Shown here piece after piece: positions 8,394 through 16,101 of a stretch of 22,600 nt of DNA (position 1 is the first letter of the stretch; every line of letters begins with the position of its first letter). Position numbers and translations under genes: made by a program. The stretch covers positions 1 through 22,600 of the forward strand of contig NZ_JBHOQJ010000283.1 of the NCBI RefSeq assembly GCF_042408365.1. Direction: 5' to 3'. This stretch comes from Thermoflexus sp042408365 (GTDB lineage: Bacteria; Chloroflexota; Anaerolineae; Thermoflexales; Thermoflexaceae). Below the pieces are notes generated by a model. The model was given only the letters and a program-made list of their open reading frames with translations, did no database searches and had not been told where the DNA came from.

Positions 8394-8879
8394 TTATGGA
8401 CAGCTGTTTGAGCCGTTGTTCAGCGCTTGCTGCACAGCGTAGGCGCGTAGGATCACCTCCGAACCGAACATCCCTCGCATCACGGGCGTGACCATTGTGA
8501 AGGAGTAAGCCGTGGAAACGGTGATCGGCGTGCCGAAGCAGATTTGGCTCGGATCGTTTGGCGTGATCACGATGGTCACCCGATAGGGATCCAGGGGGGT
8601 CCCGGGGGTTTGCCGGACCGCGATGAAGGTGCGGTCGTAGGCGTTGTTGGGAGTGGCGCATGAGGGTCCGTTCGCCGCGCTGATGCATTGTGGGTTCATC
8701 GCCGCATACAGCGCTCCCTCGCCCGCTGCGTCCTGGATCGCCACCCATGCCATATACATCCGCCCCAGATCCAGGACCCCGGTGAGCAGCAAGAGCAACA
8801 CGGTAGCGGCCAGGGCGAACTCCACCAGGCTCTGGCCGCGCCGGGCGCCTTGGATGAGCGAATCCTGTTTCCCTTGCAT
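8394..8879 (-). CDS. tadE: TadE-family pseudopilin
   Basis: 161 residues from the ATG at 8879. The motif RRGQSLVEFALAATVLLLLLTG (written here as RRGQSLVEFAL followed by one membrane helix) and the later DLGRMYMAWVAIQDAAGEGA stretch are hallmarks of TadE, a pseudopilin processed like type IV prepilins (conserved Glu after the cleavage site, here Glu in VEFAL). The remaining 110 residues are the periplasmic or outer domain with two Cys near NPQCISAANGPSCA. The start at 8879 has GGGGA 8 nt upstream; a GTG at 8906 is also in frame but has no ribosome site. It lies between a second TadE-like gene (66 bp upstream) and tadG, as in tadEFG clusters. Confidence 0.88.
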   Translation of the reverse strand: MQGKQDSLIQGARRGQSLVEFALAATVLLLLLTGVLDLGRMYMAWVAIQDAAGEGALYAAMNPQCISAANGPSCATPNNAYDRTFIAVRQTPGTPLDPYRVTIVITPNDPSQICFGTPITVSTAYSFTMVTPVMRGMFGSEVILRAYAVQQALNNGSNSCP

Positions 8880-8945
8880 CAGATAATTCCCCACAGGGAT
8901 CTTCACTCGAAGTCGAGCGCCGGGATACTCGTGATCAGCGGGCCC

Positions 8946-9509
8946 TTACGGCTTGGGCATCGCGATCCCGCTGATGGGGACCACCGAGCGCATCCCGGCG
9001 AAGCGCAGCGGGAGATTCGAGACGAAGGGCCGGATCAAAGGGGTCGCCGCGCTCACCTGGGATTGGACTTCCACATACACTTGGTCGTTCAACGCCAACA
9101 CCCGGGTCGGCAGTCGGGACCGAGCGGGATCAGAGGAACAGATGCCGATGCTCGTAGCGTTGCCGCTCCCCGGATCCGGCCGCAGGTATTCCACGGTGAT
9201 GGTCACTTGGGTCCGGGGCGTCAGGGCCAGGGTTCCATACGCTCGGTTTAGCACTTCATTGCATTCGGATGCCGTCACCTTCCCCCGATCCGCATCATTA
9301 CCCCGGTGAATGGTCGCCGCCGCGGCGCGCAGGGCCTCCCGCGCTGCATTTGAAACTTCAGTATAAACAAAGAGAATACGACCAAACTCCATGATCCCCA
9401 GCATGAACAGCAACAGCACAGGGAGGATCAGGGCGAACTCCACCAGGCCCTGCCCCCATCGGGTGGCCCGCAGCCATCTTCGAATCCAGGTGCTCCGCCG
9501 GAAGGTCAT
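8946..9509 (-). CDS. TadE-like pseudopilin, promoter-proximal gene of the tad cluster
   Basis: 187 residues from ATG 9509; an in-frame ATG at 9542 would add 11 residues. The signature WGQGLVEFALILPVLLLFML then MEFGRILFVYTEVSNAAREA is typical of TadE/TadF pseudopilins: glycine-type cleavage site, conserved Glu at +5, one helix. The outer domain carries two Cys (ASECNEV and GICSSDP). The start is uncertain: AGGGG lies about 11 nt before 9509 and nothing good precedes 9542. It is the first gene after the promoter at 9628-9656 and may be the tadF counterpart of the following tadE, since tadE/tadF pairs are usual. Confidence 0.87.
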   Translation of the reverse strand: MTFRRSTWIRRWLRATRWGQGLVEFALILPVLLLFMLGIMEFGRILFVYTEVSNAAREALRAAAATIHRGNDADRGKVTASECNEVLNRAYGTLALTPRTQVTITVEYLRPDPGSGNATSIGICSSDPARSRLPTRVLALNDQVYVEVQSQVSAATPLIRPFVSNLPLRFAGMRSVVPISGIAMPKP

Positions 9510-9627
9510 AGCATTTTTATCCCCTGATAAAACCGATGGCAAAGGGAAAAGGTTACGAGCTCATTCGTTAATCACTTCTTTTTTGAAGGCATCACCCCCT
9601 GCCAAGTGGAAAAAATGGACGATATTC

Positions 9628-9656
9628 ATTATAGCCAAACGCATCGAATTGATCAA
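9628..9656 (-). promoter_or_regulatory. Sigma70-type promoter of the tad cluster
   Basis: On the minus strand, -35 TTGATC (9651-9656) and a consensus -10 TATAAT (9628-9633) are separated by exactly 17 nt. Transcription would start near 9621, about 110 nt before the TadE-like start at 9509. It is one of the best promoter matches in the window and points to housekeeping-sigma control of the tad cluster. Confidence 0.75.
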
Positions 9657-9666
9657 CTTTGTCTAA

Positions 9667-9680
9667 ACTGGAATTCCAGT
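9667..9680. promoter_or_regulatory. 14-bp perfect palindrome next to the tad promoter
   Basis: ACTGGAATTCCAGT is fully self-complementary. It lies 10 bp upstream of the -35 box, roughly -46 to -59 from the predicted start, a usual position for an activator or repressor dimer. No cognate regulator can be named from the window. Confidence 0.45.
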
Positions 9681-10007
9681 AAGGGGAATTTCTTATAATG
9701 TTGGCAAATTGTTAGGATAGCCTGTTCCTCCTTAATTCTCATTCTTGCTTCCCCTCAGCCCTTGGGGCTGTGGAAGGGATCCTAGAGGTCCGTCAAAGGC
9801 AGGCCCCCAAATCCTATGATCTGTTACAATTGAATTTGTCTCAAAGCTCCTCGTCCCCCTGGCCCCTCGCGCGCGGCGAAGCGATGGAAGGGAGCGTCGA
9901 GATCGCTTTGGGTGTTGGGAAGGGTGCCTGCGGGGGTCTTCCTCATCCCCAAAGCCCATAGGGGAGTTTAGGGCCGAACTCGATAGGCGCGCCACTCCCG
10001 AATCATT

Positions 10008-10150
10008 CGAGTAGTGCTTCGTCCACTATTGGTTTTGGGGGATATGCGGTGGAGGGAGCGGATGGCCCCTCCCCGCGGCCCGAAGGTCCGGGGGAGGGGG
10101 AGAAAAAAATCCTCCGGGGCCGGGCCGAAGGCCCCCGGCCCAGCCCCGGA
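10008..10150 (-). repeat. Modular intergenic repeat, full copy (minus orientation)
   Basis: Read on minus: hairpin I (about 10150-10113, GGGGC...CCGGGGGCCTTCGGCC tip), linker GGATTTTTTTCT (10112-10101), C/G-rich hairpin II with a CCTTCGGGC tip (10100-10064), block III GGCCATCCGCTCCCTCC (from 10067), then CGCATATCCCCCAAAACC and a GGACGAAGCACTA tail to about 10008. The same modules in the same order occur at 14893-15035 on plus. It lies just upstream of the propeller gene but in opposite orientation. Confidence 0.75.
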
Positions 10151-10200
10151 AACCCCCAATTTACCAAATTTAAAAAAATGGACAAAGCAATAGGTGTCCG

Positions 10201-11748
10201 ATGACCAAGTTCTTCTTTATTTTAAAGACTGGCTTCCGGCGAGGATCTTGGACTTTGGTCATGGTCCCCCTCCTCCTCGCCTGTCTCGCCCGCCCGGTGC
10301 CGGTGATCGTGGTGGGGGATGGGCAGCGGCGCACCGTATACACCCGTGCCGCCACGGTGGGGGAGGCGCTGGCGCAGGCGGGGATCCCCCTGGGGGATCT
10401 GGATCGGATCTCCCCGCCGGAGACCGCACGGATCACGCCGGGGATGGTCATCACGGTGACCCGCATCACCCAGACGCTGGAGGTCCAGGAGGTCCAGATC
10501 CCCTTCCCCCGCCAGATCCTGAAAGACGCACGATTGGCCCCGGGGGAAACGCGCCTGATCCGCCGCGGCGAACCCGGGGTGGAACACGTGACTTTCCGGA
10601 TCACCTGGGCGGACGGTCAACCCATTGAGCGCCAGGAGATCCACCGGGAGCGCATCCGGGATCCGGTGCCGGAGATCATCGCCGTCAGCCTGCTCGGCGA
10701 GGTCGCCTCGAGGCCGATCTCTGGCACATTGGTCTTCCTGGCCCGTCGGGACGTCTGGCGGATGGTCGGGGAGACATCTCGAATCGTGCGGCTCACCCAC
10801 TTGGGGGATCTAGATGGTCGGGTCTTCGCGCTCTCCCCGGACGGAAGCACGTTGTTGTTCTCCCGCGCTCCTGTAACTTCTACTCGAACGGCTTTGAACA
10901 CCATATGGGGGATGAGCCTCCAGGTGGATCCTCCGCGCCTTCAGCCGCTCGGCCTGGGAAACGTGCTCTGGCTGGGATGGTCCCCCCAAGGGGATCAGGT
11001 GGCTTTCACCACCGGGGAGCCCAGCCCGGGGCCGCCGGGCTGGCGGGCGCATAACGACCTGTGGATCGGTCGATGGGTTGGGGGGCGGATCGAAGCCCGG
11101 CGGGTGCTCACGCCGACCGCCGGCGGCCCTTACGGTTGGTGGGGGATGACCTGGGCGTGGGCCCCGGATGGCCGCCGCCTGGCCTTCGGTCGAACCGATG
11201 GGGTGGGGGTGCTGGATTTAGAGACCTTGCGGGCCACTTTGCTGATCACGTTCCCGATCTATGAGACCCGGAGCGCATGGGCGTGGACGCCCGCCTTGGC
11301 CTGGTCGCCCGATGGTCGGTATCTCGCCGCGTTGGTTCATGGCCCGCCGCGTTCCGGAGAGCCGCCGGAGCAGTCCACCCGTTTCGACCTCTGGATCCTG
11401 GCCGTGGATGAGGGGTGGGCCCGCCCGCTCATCGAGGATGTTGGGTTGTGGGCGGGGATCCTATGGACCCCCCAGGGGTTGTTCTTCGGTCAGGCCCGCC
11501 AGCCGGAGGCCGGGGATGCCTCGCGCTACGACCTCTATTGGGCGGATCACGATGGGAGCGACCGGCGGCGGTTGTTCCCGCCAGAGGGGGAGGTCGGGTT
11601 CGGTGGACAGCCCGACCTCCTGTGGGCGCCCGACGGGCAGGGGGTGGTGGTGCGCTACCAGGGCGACCTCTATTGGATCGCGATCCCATCCGGCCAGATC
11701 AACCGGATGACCGCCCAAGGGGATATCGCGGCGATGGCATGGCGATGA
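10201..11748 (+). CDS. Exported DUF348-G5-beta-propeller protein
   Basis: 515 residues. An N-terminal hydrophobic stretch at 17-30 ends LLLACLARP, either a signal anchor or a weak lipobox (LLAC). Residues 36-90 fit a DUF348-type domain (TVYTRAATVGEALAQAGI). Residues 92-163 match a G5 domain (VQEVQIPFPRQ..., TFRITWADGQPIERQE, RIRDPVPEIIAV). From about 170 to the end are TolB/PD40-type propeller blades marked by SPDGS, APDGRRLAFGR, SPDGRYLAAL and APDGQGVVVRY. DUF348 and G5 domains occur in cell-envelope proteins such as resuscitation factors and may bind glycans. Here the usual lytic domain is replaced by a propeller, so the role is probably binding or sensing at the envelope. The ribosome site is weak (AGGTG 4 nt before ATG). 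No operon partners on this strand. Confidence 0.8.
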   Translation: MTKFFFILKTGFRRGSWTLVMVPLLLACLARPVPVIVVGDGQRRTVYTRAATVGEALAQAGIPLGDLDRISPPETARITPGMVITVTRITQTLEVQEVQIPFPRQILKDARLAPGETRLIRRGEPGVEHVTFRITWADGQPIERQEIHRERIRDPVPEIIAVSLLGEVASRPISGTLVFLARRDVWRMVGETSRIVRLTHLGDLDGRVFALSPDGSTLLFSRAPVTSTRTALNTIWGMSLQVDPPRLQPLGLGNVLWLGWSPQGDQVAFTTGEPSPGPPGWRAHNDLWIGRWVGGRIEARRVLTPTAGGPYGWWGMTWAWAPDGRRLAFGRTDGVGVLDLETLRATLLITFPIYETRSAWAWTPALAWSPDGRYLAALVHGPPRSGEPPEQSTRFDLWILAVDEGWARPLIEDVGLWAGILWTPQGLFFGQARQPEAGDASRYDLYWADHDGSDRRRLFPPEGEVGFGGQPDLLWAPDGQGVVVRYQGDLYWIAIPSGQINRMTAQGDIAAMAWR

Positions 11749-11794
11749 GCAGAGCCGTCCGGATCGGGGCGCACGGGCGCACCGAATGGCTGTA

Positions 11795-11817
11795 GGGGCA
11801 CCCCTTGTGGGTGCCCC
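11795..11817. repeat. 9-bp hairpin after the propeller gene
   Basis: GGGGCACCC (11795-11803) and GGGTGCCCC (11809-11817) flank a 5-nt loop, preceded by TGTA. It lies between the convergent propeller and acyltransferase genes, so it may help end either transcript, although no T-run follows. The core AGGGGCAC is shared with the palindrome at 15756-15785. Confidence 0.55.
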
Positions 11818-11882
11818 GACAAAGAAATCCCCCGTGGGCAAATCCTCTCCACGCGTTGAGGTGACTACGGGAAGGCGAACTC

Positions 11883-12668
11883 CTACTTCTGCATCGCGAC
11901 GGGCTCCACAGGGGACAAAACCGTGCTCTCCATCCGACCCAAGGGGCGGAGGTAACGGGGTGTCGTGTGGGGGAAATCGGCATAGATCCCTCGTCGCTCC
12001 GGAGGGAGCAAGGCCGCGATTTGAGCCATCAGCTCATCGGTAGCTTCCCGCAGGGCCTCCCGCTCTTGCCTCTCCGGGATCTCCACCCGGCAAGGCGGTC
12101 CGAAGACCACCCGGACGGGCGTGCGGCGAAGCCGACGGATGTTGAACTTGAAGCGGTCTGTCCCGTCGATGCCCACCGGCACAATCGGGGCCCCGGTGCG
12201 CCAGGCCAGGTAGATCGCTCCTTCCCTTCCCTGAATCAGAGCTCCGGTGGGGCTGCGGGTGCCTTCGGGGGCGATGAGCAGCACCCCGCCCAGCCGCAGG
12301 ACCTCGAGGGCGGTCTGGATCGCCCGGCGGTCCACCTCCCCCCGGCGGACGGGGAAGGCGTCGAAGGCGCTCACCAAGGGGCCCAGGACCGCGTCTTGGA
12401 AAACCTCGGCTTTGGCCATTGGGAGCACTTTGCGGCGGAGGACGCTCACCACAATGACGGGGTCTAGGAAGCTGATGTGATTGATGGCCAGGATCACCGG
12501 CCCGGTCGGGGGGATATTCTCCAGCCCCACCACCTCCAGGCGCAGCAGGATTCGATAGAGCAGGTGGAGCATGAAGGTCAAGAAGCGGCGCAACCATGAG
12601 TGTCGATGCACCCGGGCGGCGGTCGCCCAGCGGGAAGCGCGCTGGAACACCTGTCCTGTCTCCGTCAT
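11883..12668 (-). CDS. plsC: 1-acyl-sn-glycerol-3-phosphate acyltransferase (PlsC-like)
   Basis: 261 residues. The acyltransferase motif I NHISFLD (His64, Asp69; HX4D) and motif III PEGTRS (134-139) are intact, with the PTGPVILAINH lead-in and FPVRRGEVDRR segment usual for PlsC. The family moves an acyl chain to the sn-2 position of lysophosphatidic acid to give phosphatidic acid, at the inner face of the membrane. A hydrophobic stretch at about 28-42 may associate with the membrane. AAGGTG precedes the ATG at usual spacing. It lies 212 bp downstream of prfA with a repeat copy between them, so co-transcription is uncertain. Other lysolipid acyltransferases share these motifs, so the exact substrate is not settled. 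Confidence 0.85.
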   Translation of the reverse strand: MTETGQVFQRASRWATAARVHRHSWLRRFLTFMLHLLYRILLRLEVVGLENIPPTGPVILAINHISFLDPVIVVSVLRRKVLPMAKAEVFQDAVLGPLVSAFDAFPVRRGEVDRRAIQTALEVLRLGGVLLIAPEGTRSPTGALIQGREGAIYLAWRTGAPIVPVGIDGTDRFKFNIRRLRRTPVRVVFGPPCRVEIPERQEREALREATDELMAQIAALLPPERRGIYADFPHTTPRYLRPLGRMESTVLSPVEPVAMQK

Positions 12669-12752
12669 ACCGCACCTTCTCCCTACGCTCCAAGTTTATC
12701 AGGTGGCTCTCCTTTCTGGAGGCACCTCAGCGCCCGAGGCCATGGGGATTTC

Positions 12753-12817
12753 AGGGGGTGGGGCCATCCACTCCCTCCACCACATATCCCCAAAACGAAT
12801 GTGGATGAAGCACTGGA
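12753..12817 (+). repeat. Modular intergenic repeat, blocks III and tail
   Basis: Contains GGGGCCATCCACTCCCTCC, then CACATATCCCCAAAACGAAT, then TGGATGAAGCACT. It aligns almost base for base with the tail of the copy at 10008-10067 (minus strand). The hairpins upstream (12727-12752) are degenerate. It lies between prfA and plsC. Confidence 0.75.
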
Positions 12818-12880
12818 GCGAAAGCGCCATACGACAAGCGGCCTGCCCCCCAAAAGCCCGTTGAGCATAATGAGAGCGCT

Positions 12881-13969
12881 TCAGCGTATCGCCTCCTCCT
12901 CGGCGAGCCGGCGGGTCTGATCCTCCATGATCAATGCCTCAATCAGCGGGTCCAGGTCTCCATCCAGGATCTCCGGAAGCCGATATAGGGAGAGGTTGAT
13001 CCGATGGTCGGTGACCCGGTTCTGGGGGAAATTGTACGTGCGGATCTTCTCCGCCCGTTCGGCGGTCCCCACTTGGCTGCGGCGGGCCTGGCTGACCTCT
13101 GCCTCCCGCTTCCGACGTTCCAGCTCGTACAGGCGGGCCCGCAGGATGGCCAACGCGCGCTGTTTGTTCTGGAACTGAGAGCGCTCGTCCTGGCATGAGA
13201 CCACGATCCCAGTGGGGACGTGGGTGATCCGCACCGCCGTTTCGTTCTTTTGCATATGCTGTCCGCCCGCTGTGCCTGCCCGGAAGGTTTCAATGATCAG
13301 GTCCTTGGGATCGATTTGGACCTCTACTTCATCCATCTCCGGGAGCACCGCCACGGTGGCCGTGCTGGTGTGAATGCGTCCGGAGGCCTCCGTGACGGGG
13401 ACCCGCTGGACCCGATGCACCCCGCTTTCATATTTGAGGCGGGAATATGCTCCACGGCCGCGGATCAGGAAAATGACCTCTTTGAAACCGCCCAGGCCGG
13501 TCTCGTTGGCGCTGAGGAGCTCCACCCCCCACCCCTTTCGCTCGGCATAACGGGTGTACATCCGGAAGAGATCCGCGGCGAACAGGGCGGCCTCCTCGCC
13601 GCCTGCCCCGGCCCGGATCTCCATGATGACGTTTTTCTCATCGTTCGGGTCGCGGGGGAGCAGGAGCCGTCGGAGCTGTTGCTCCAGGCGCTCTTGCTCC
13701 TCGGAGAGCCGTTCCATCTCCTCCCGGGCGAGGGCGGCCAGTTCCTCATCGGTTGTGCTCTCCAGCAGTTGCCGCGCCTCTTCCAGCTGGCGGCTGATCC
13801 TCTGGTAGCGATGGAAGGTCTCCACAATGGGCTCCAGCTCCTCCCGCTCCTGGCTGAGCGCCCGGAGCCGTGAGACGTCCATGGCCACGGCAGGGTCGGC
13901 TAGCCATGTGGTCAACTCCTCGTAGCGCCGTTGAACCAGTTCCAGCTTCTCCAGCCACCGTCGTTCCAT
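12881..13969 (-). CDS. prfA: Peptide chain release factor 1
   Basis: 362 residues, full length for RF1. The catalytic GGQ is at 235-237 (GTAGGQHMQKNETAVRITH) and the stop-codon recognition tripeptide is PVT at 191-193 (PxT class, which reads UAA/UAG), followed by EASGRIHTS as in RF1. The N-terminal half is the coiled-coil and acidic domain seen in class I release factors. It frees the finished peptide from the ribosome. It starts 19 bp after the rnc stop and probably shares its transcript; GGTGA lies 8 nt before the ATG. RF2 uses SPF instead of PxT, so the RF1 call is secure. Confidence 0.97.
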   Translation of the reverse strand: MERRWLEKLELVQRRYEELTTWLADPAVAMDVSRLRALSQEREELEPIVETFHRYQRISRQLEEARQLLESTTDEELAALAREEMERLSEEQERLEQQLRRLLLPRDPNDEKNVIMEIRAGAGGEEAALFAADLFRMYTRYAERKGWGVELLSANETGLGGFKEVIFLIRGRGAYSRLKYESGVHRVQRVPVTEASGRIHTSTATVAVLPEMDEVEVQIDPKDLIIETFRAGTAGGQHMQKNETAVRITHVPTGIVVSCQDERSQFQNKQRALAILRARLYELERRKREAEVSQARRSQVGTAERAEKIRTYNFPQNRVTDHRINLSLYRLPEILDGDLDPLIEALIMEDQTRRLAEEEAIR

Positions 13970-13988
13970 CGGATTTCACCGCAATCGA

Positions 13989-14813
13989 TCAAGATTCCGT
14001 CTCGCCCCCGTTTTCAATCCCCAATCGGATCAAGGCGTTCCGCGCGGCCTCCCGAGTGGCCTCCCGTTTGCTGGCGCCCTGACCTTCCCCTACGACCTCA
14101 TCACCGATCAGCACCTGGACGGTGAAGCGGGCAGCGTGGGGAGGTCCTTCCACGGCCACCACCCGATAGACAGGTGTCTTGCCCCGCACGGCCTGACTCC
14201 AATGCTGGAGGCGACCCTTGGGATCGTGCCACTCCAGGCTTCGCAGCGCCTGATCGATGGCCTCCGGGAGCAATCGATCCATCAGGCGCTCCACAGCTGG
14301 CAAGCCGCCATCCAGATAAAGGGCACCCAGCAAGGCCTCAAAGGCGTCCGCCAGAACCGAAGGACGAGTCCGGGCGCCCTCGGCCTCCCCTTTCCCCAGG
14401 CGGAGCCAGCGTCCCAGTTCCAGCGCCTCCGCCCAGAGAGCCAGACGCTCCCCACGGATCAGCGCGGTGCGCAGTTCCGTCAGCCGCCCCTCGGACCACT
14501 CGGGGAACCGGCGGAACAGGTCCGTGCTGACCACCAGCTGGAGGACGGCATCCCCTAGGAATTCCAGCCGCTCATTGTCGTGAATCCCCTCATTGGGGTG
14601 CTCGTTGATGTAGGAACGATGGGTGAGGGCTTCGATCAGGAGCGACCGGTTCCGGAAGGACCAGCCCAGGCGCTTCTCCAGGACCGAGAGAGAATCCTCC
14701 TCGGGTAGGGAGGCCTGGGGCGAAAGGGGAGACAGCCCATGAGATGCGGGCTGTTCCGGTTTTTCCCGAGGATGCCCCCAGAGCTCTCGAATGCGGGCCC
14801 ACCAATTCCCCAT
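13989..14813 (-). CDS. rnc: Ribonuclease III
   Basis: 274 residues. The catalytic signature ERLEFLGDA is at 81-89, and ADAFEALLGALYLDGG supplies the second acidic site. A C-terminal dsRNA-binding domain spans about 200-270 (GRLQHWSQAVRGKTPVYRV ... GEGQGASKREATREAARNAL). It cuts double-stranded RNA, including the long stems of rRNA precursors. About 45 residues precede the nuclease domain, longer than most RNase III and Pro/Ser/Glu-rich; AGGGG 7 nt before the ATG supports this start, although a later one cannot be excluded. It leads a likely rnc-prfA transcript. Confidence 0.95.
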   Translation of the reverse strand: MGNWWARIRELWGHPREKPEQPASHGLSPLSPQASLPEEDSLSVLEKRLGWSFRNRSLLIEALTHRSYINEHPNEGIHDNERLEFLGDAVLQLVVSTDLFRRFPEWSEGRLTELRTALIRGERLALWAEALELGRWLRLGKGEAEGARTRPSVLADAFEALLGALYLDGGLPAVERLMDRLLPEAIDQALRSLEWHDPKGRLQHWSQAVRGKTPVYRVVAVEGPPHAARFTVQVLIGDEVVGEGQGASKREATREAARNALIRLGIENGGETES

Positions 14814-15302
14814 CGGGAAGCCCCTTCACCTTTATTTTTTAGCGCTTCTTCCGGTGATCCCTTCCATTCCGTTCCGTAGTGACCATTTTTTCGTGGGGTG
14901 CAGGCCGCCGAAGGCGGCCCCCAGCCCCCGAAGGATTTTTCCCCTTCCCGCAGCCCAAAAGGCTGCGGGAAGGGGAAGAAAGGGAGGGATCATCGGCCTC
15001 CTCCAATGTATACCCCAAAAACCAAGATGAACAAGGCCCTAGAGGTTTGGGGATGTACAGCGTGAGGCAGCTCCTAACCCGCGAGGCCCCCCAAGGATCA
15101 ACGATGGAAAGCGCTTTTGTTGCGGTGGCGAACCGATCGCTCTTCGAGGATTCCCTCTTTCCCCTTCTTCCCCATTTGGGGAGGAGGGGAAAGGAAAAGG
15201 TGAGGGATCCATGCGGGCGGCCTCTGAAACCCGCAGACGGGCAGCAGGTCGCCACCGCTCAGGCCAAAATAAAAGGGGCAGATCATCGATCTGCCCCCAT
15301 GG
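14814..15302. other. Intergenic region between rnc and tRNA-Gly
   Basis: No gene is supported. It contains the fullest plus-orientation copy of the modular repeat (14893-15035) and, further right, a separate hairpin of the same style (CCCCTTCTTCCCC-att-TGGGGAGGAGGGG, about 15162-15190) flanked by AAGG/CCTT. Short open frames here run across the hairpins and the tRNA and look accidental. No clear rnc promoter was found. Confidence 0.5.
14893..15035 (+). repeat. Modular intergenic repeat, full copy (plus orientation)
   Basis: Modules in order: hairpin I with GCCGCCGAAGGCGGC core (14893-14930), linker AAGGATTTTT (14931-14940), hairpin II CCCCTTCCCGCAGCC-caaaa-GGCTGCGGGAAGGGG (14941-14976), block III GGGATCATCGGCCTCCTCC (about 14986-15004), then TATACCCCAAAAACCAAG and a diverged tail. 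The order is the same as at 10008-10150, which argues for one mobile or conserved unit and not chance hairpins. Confidence 0.8.
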
Positions 15303-15378
15303 TGGAGCGGGCGACGGGATTCGAACCCGCGGCCTTTGGCTTGGGAAGCCAACGCTCTACCACCTGAGCTACGCCCGC
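15303..15378 (-). tRNA. tRNA-Gly (anticodon CCC)
   Basis: The minus-strand cloverleaf is complete: acceptor GCGGGCG/CGCCCGC, D-arm GCTC...GAGC, anticodon arm TTGGC-TTCCCAA-GCCAA giving anticodon CCC, a 5-nt variable loop, T-arm GCGGG-TTCGAAT-CCCGT with a terminal G-T pair, discriminator T and an encoded CCA end (15303-15305). It decodes GGG. A promoter with consensus -35 lies just upstream at 15411-15439. Confidence 0.96.
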
Positions 15379-15410
15379 GCACGTTACCTGCTTACGCATC
15401 TCTAATTTAT

Positions 15411-15439
15411 AATTTAGCGGGCCCCGGCGGCCTTGTCAA
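15411..15439 (-). promoter_or_regulatory. Promoter of tRNA-Gly
   Basis: On minus, consensus -35 TTGACA (15434-15439), a 17-nt spacer and -10 TAAATT (15411-15416). The start would fall near 15404, about 26 nt before the mature 5' end. A shifted TATAAA at 15406-15411 is an alternative -10 with worse spacing. Confidence 0.65.
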
Positions 15440-15825
15440 ATTCATCCGAATGGGGCGACTGCTTGGCTCCCTCCTGGGGAATTTTTTGGGGAGGGGCTTG
15501 CCCCGCGCGAGGGGGGCGGATGAGAAGTCAGGCTGTCCGTTGGTCCGGAGTCCACCTTAAAAGATCCCCGAGATTTGCCCCGTCGGATCGTCTAAGACCG
15601 CTGGGGAGGACGGCGACCTCTCCTACCTGCCGAAAACGAGACGGTCACCCGAATCGATTTTAGGGGCTGGGAGTCGATCGAGGCGATCTGCCGAGGATGT
15701 GCTGAACCCTGACCGGATCGGGGAGATCTTCTTGTGAGGATAGATCGGGCGCTCCCGCAGGGGCACGGCGCGCCGTGCCCCTGCGAGCCAACCCGTCCCC
15801 ATCTCTGGGGCAGGAGGATCCTGCC
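15440..15825. other. Intergenic region between tRNA-Gly promoter and DUF2892 gene
   Basis: No gene is supported. It holds a small GGGGCTTGCCCC hairpin near 15494-15505 after a TTTTTT run, and the 30-bp palindrome at 15756-15785. The rest shows neither good codon structure nor recognised motifs. Confidence 0.4.
15756..15785. repeat. 30-bp perfect palindrome
   Basis: The half-site CGCAGGGGCACGGCG is followed immediately by its exact complement with no loop. It lies 3' of the DUF2892 gene on the minus strand. It may act as a transcript-end hairpin or a REP-like unit; the AGGGGCAC core recurs at 11795-11817. Confidence 0.65.
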
Positions 15826-16023
15826 TCAGCGCTTCGTCCGGAACCCGATGAGGGCGTAAAGTGGACACCAGCCGATCAGGGAGGTCAGGATAAAGATCAC
15901 GCCGATGACGGTCAGGACGATGCCCAGCGTGTTGAAGCGAAGGATGAAGGCCGAGAGCAAGATGAGGACGACGGCCACGATCAACCGCGCGATCCGATCC
16001 CAGCCTGCCATATTGAGCGCCAT
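15826..16023 (-). CDS. DUF2892 family small membrane protein
   Basis: 65 residues. It begins MALNMAGWDRIARL and holds two hydrophobic helices (LIVAVVLILLSAFIL and LGIVLTVIGVIFILTSLIG) ending in WCPLYALIGFRTKR. This matches DUF2892, whose members have an N-terminal DR motif and a GWCPLY end and are often found with rhodanese or thiol-redox genes. The start at 16023 is set by GGAGG 7 nt upstream; a longer frame upstream lacks this. It lies 78 bp downstream of the disulfide oxidoreductase gene, consistent with a shared thiol-linked role, which is inference. The exact function is unknown. Confidence 0.82.
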   Translation of the reverse strand: MALNMAGWDRIARLIVAVVLILLSAFILRFNTLGIVLTVIGVIFILTSLIGWCPLYALIGFRTKR

Positions 16024-16101
16024 GGCTTGCCTCCTTAATGGAAGATCTACAGCCATTCGAACCCGGCGTGCGGTGAGCGTCCTGGACCTTGAACGCTGCG
16101 A

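Larger units (their letters stand above)
9510..10200. other. Divergent intergenic region between the tad cluster and the propeller gene
   Basis: No gene is supported. From left to right it holds the tad leader, the minus-strand promoter (9628-9656), a 14-bp palindrome (9667-9680), an AT-rich stretch with a plus-strand TATAAT at about 9694-9699 lacking a good -35, a module-II-like hairpin (CCTCAGCCC-ttg-GGGCTG, about 9756-9773), and the modular repeat copy at 10008-10150. The AT content up to about 9740 contrasts sharply with the GC-rich genes. Confidence 0.5.

Noticed and set aside
12781..12864. Repeat tail as a short coding sequence (IPKTNVDEALE-like in some copies)
   Set aside because: The frame is not kept among copies (indels and stops in the copies at 10008 and 21028), so the conservation is at the nucleotide level.
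15098..15405. Short frames on both strands across the tRNA-Gly gene
   Set aside because: They translate the tRNA and flanking hairpins; the cloverleaf explains the sequence.
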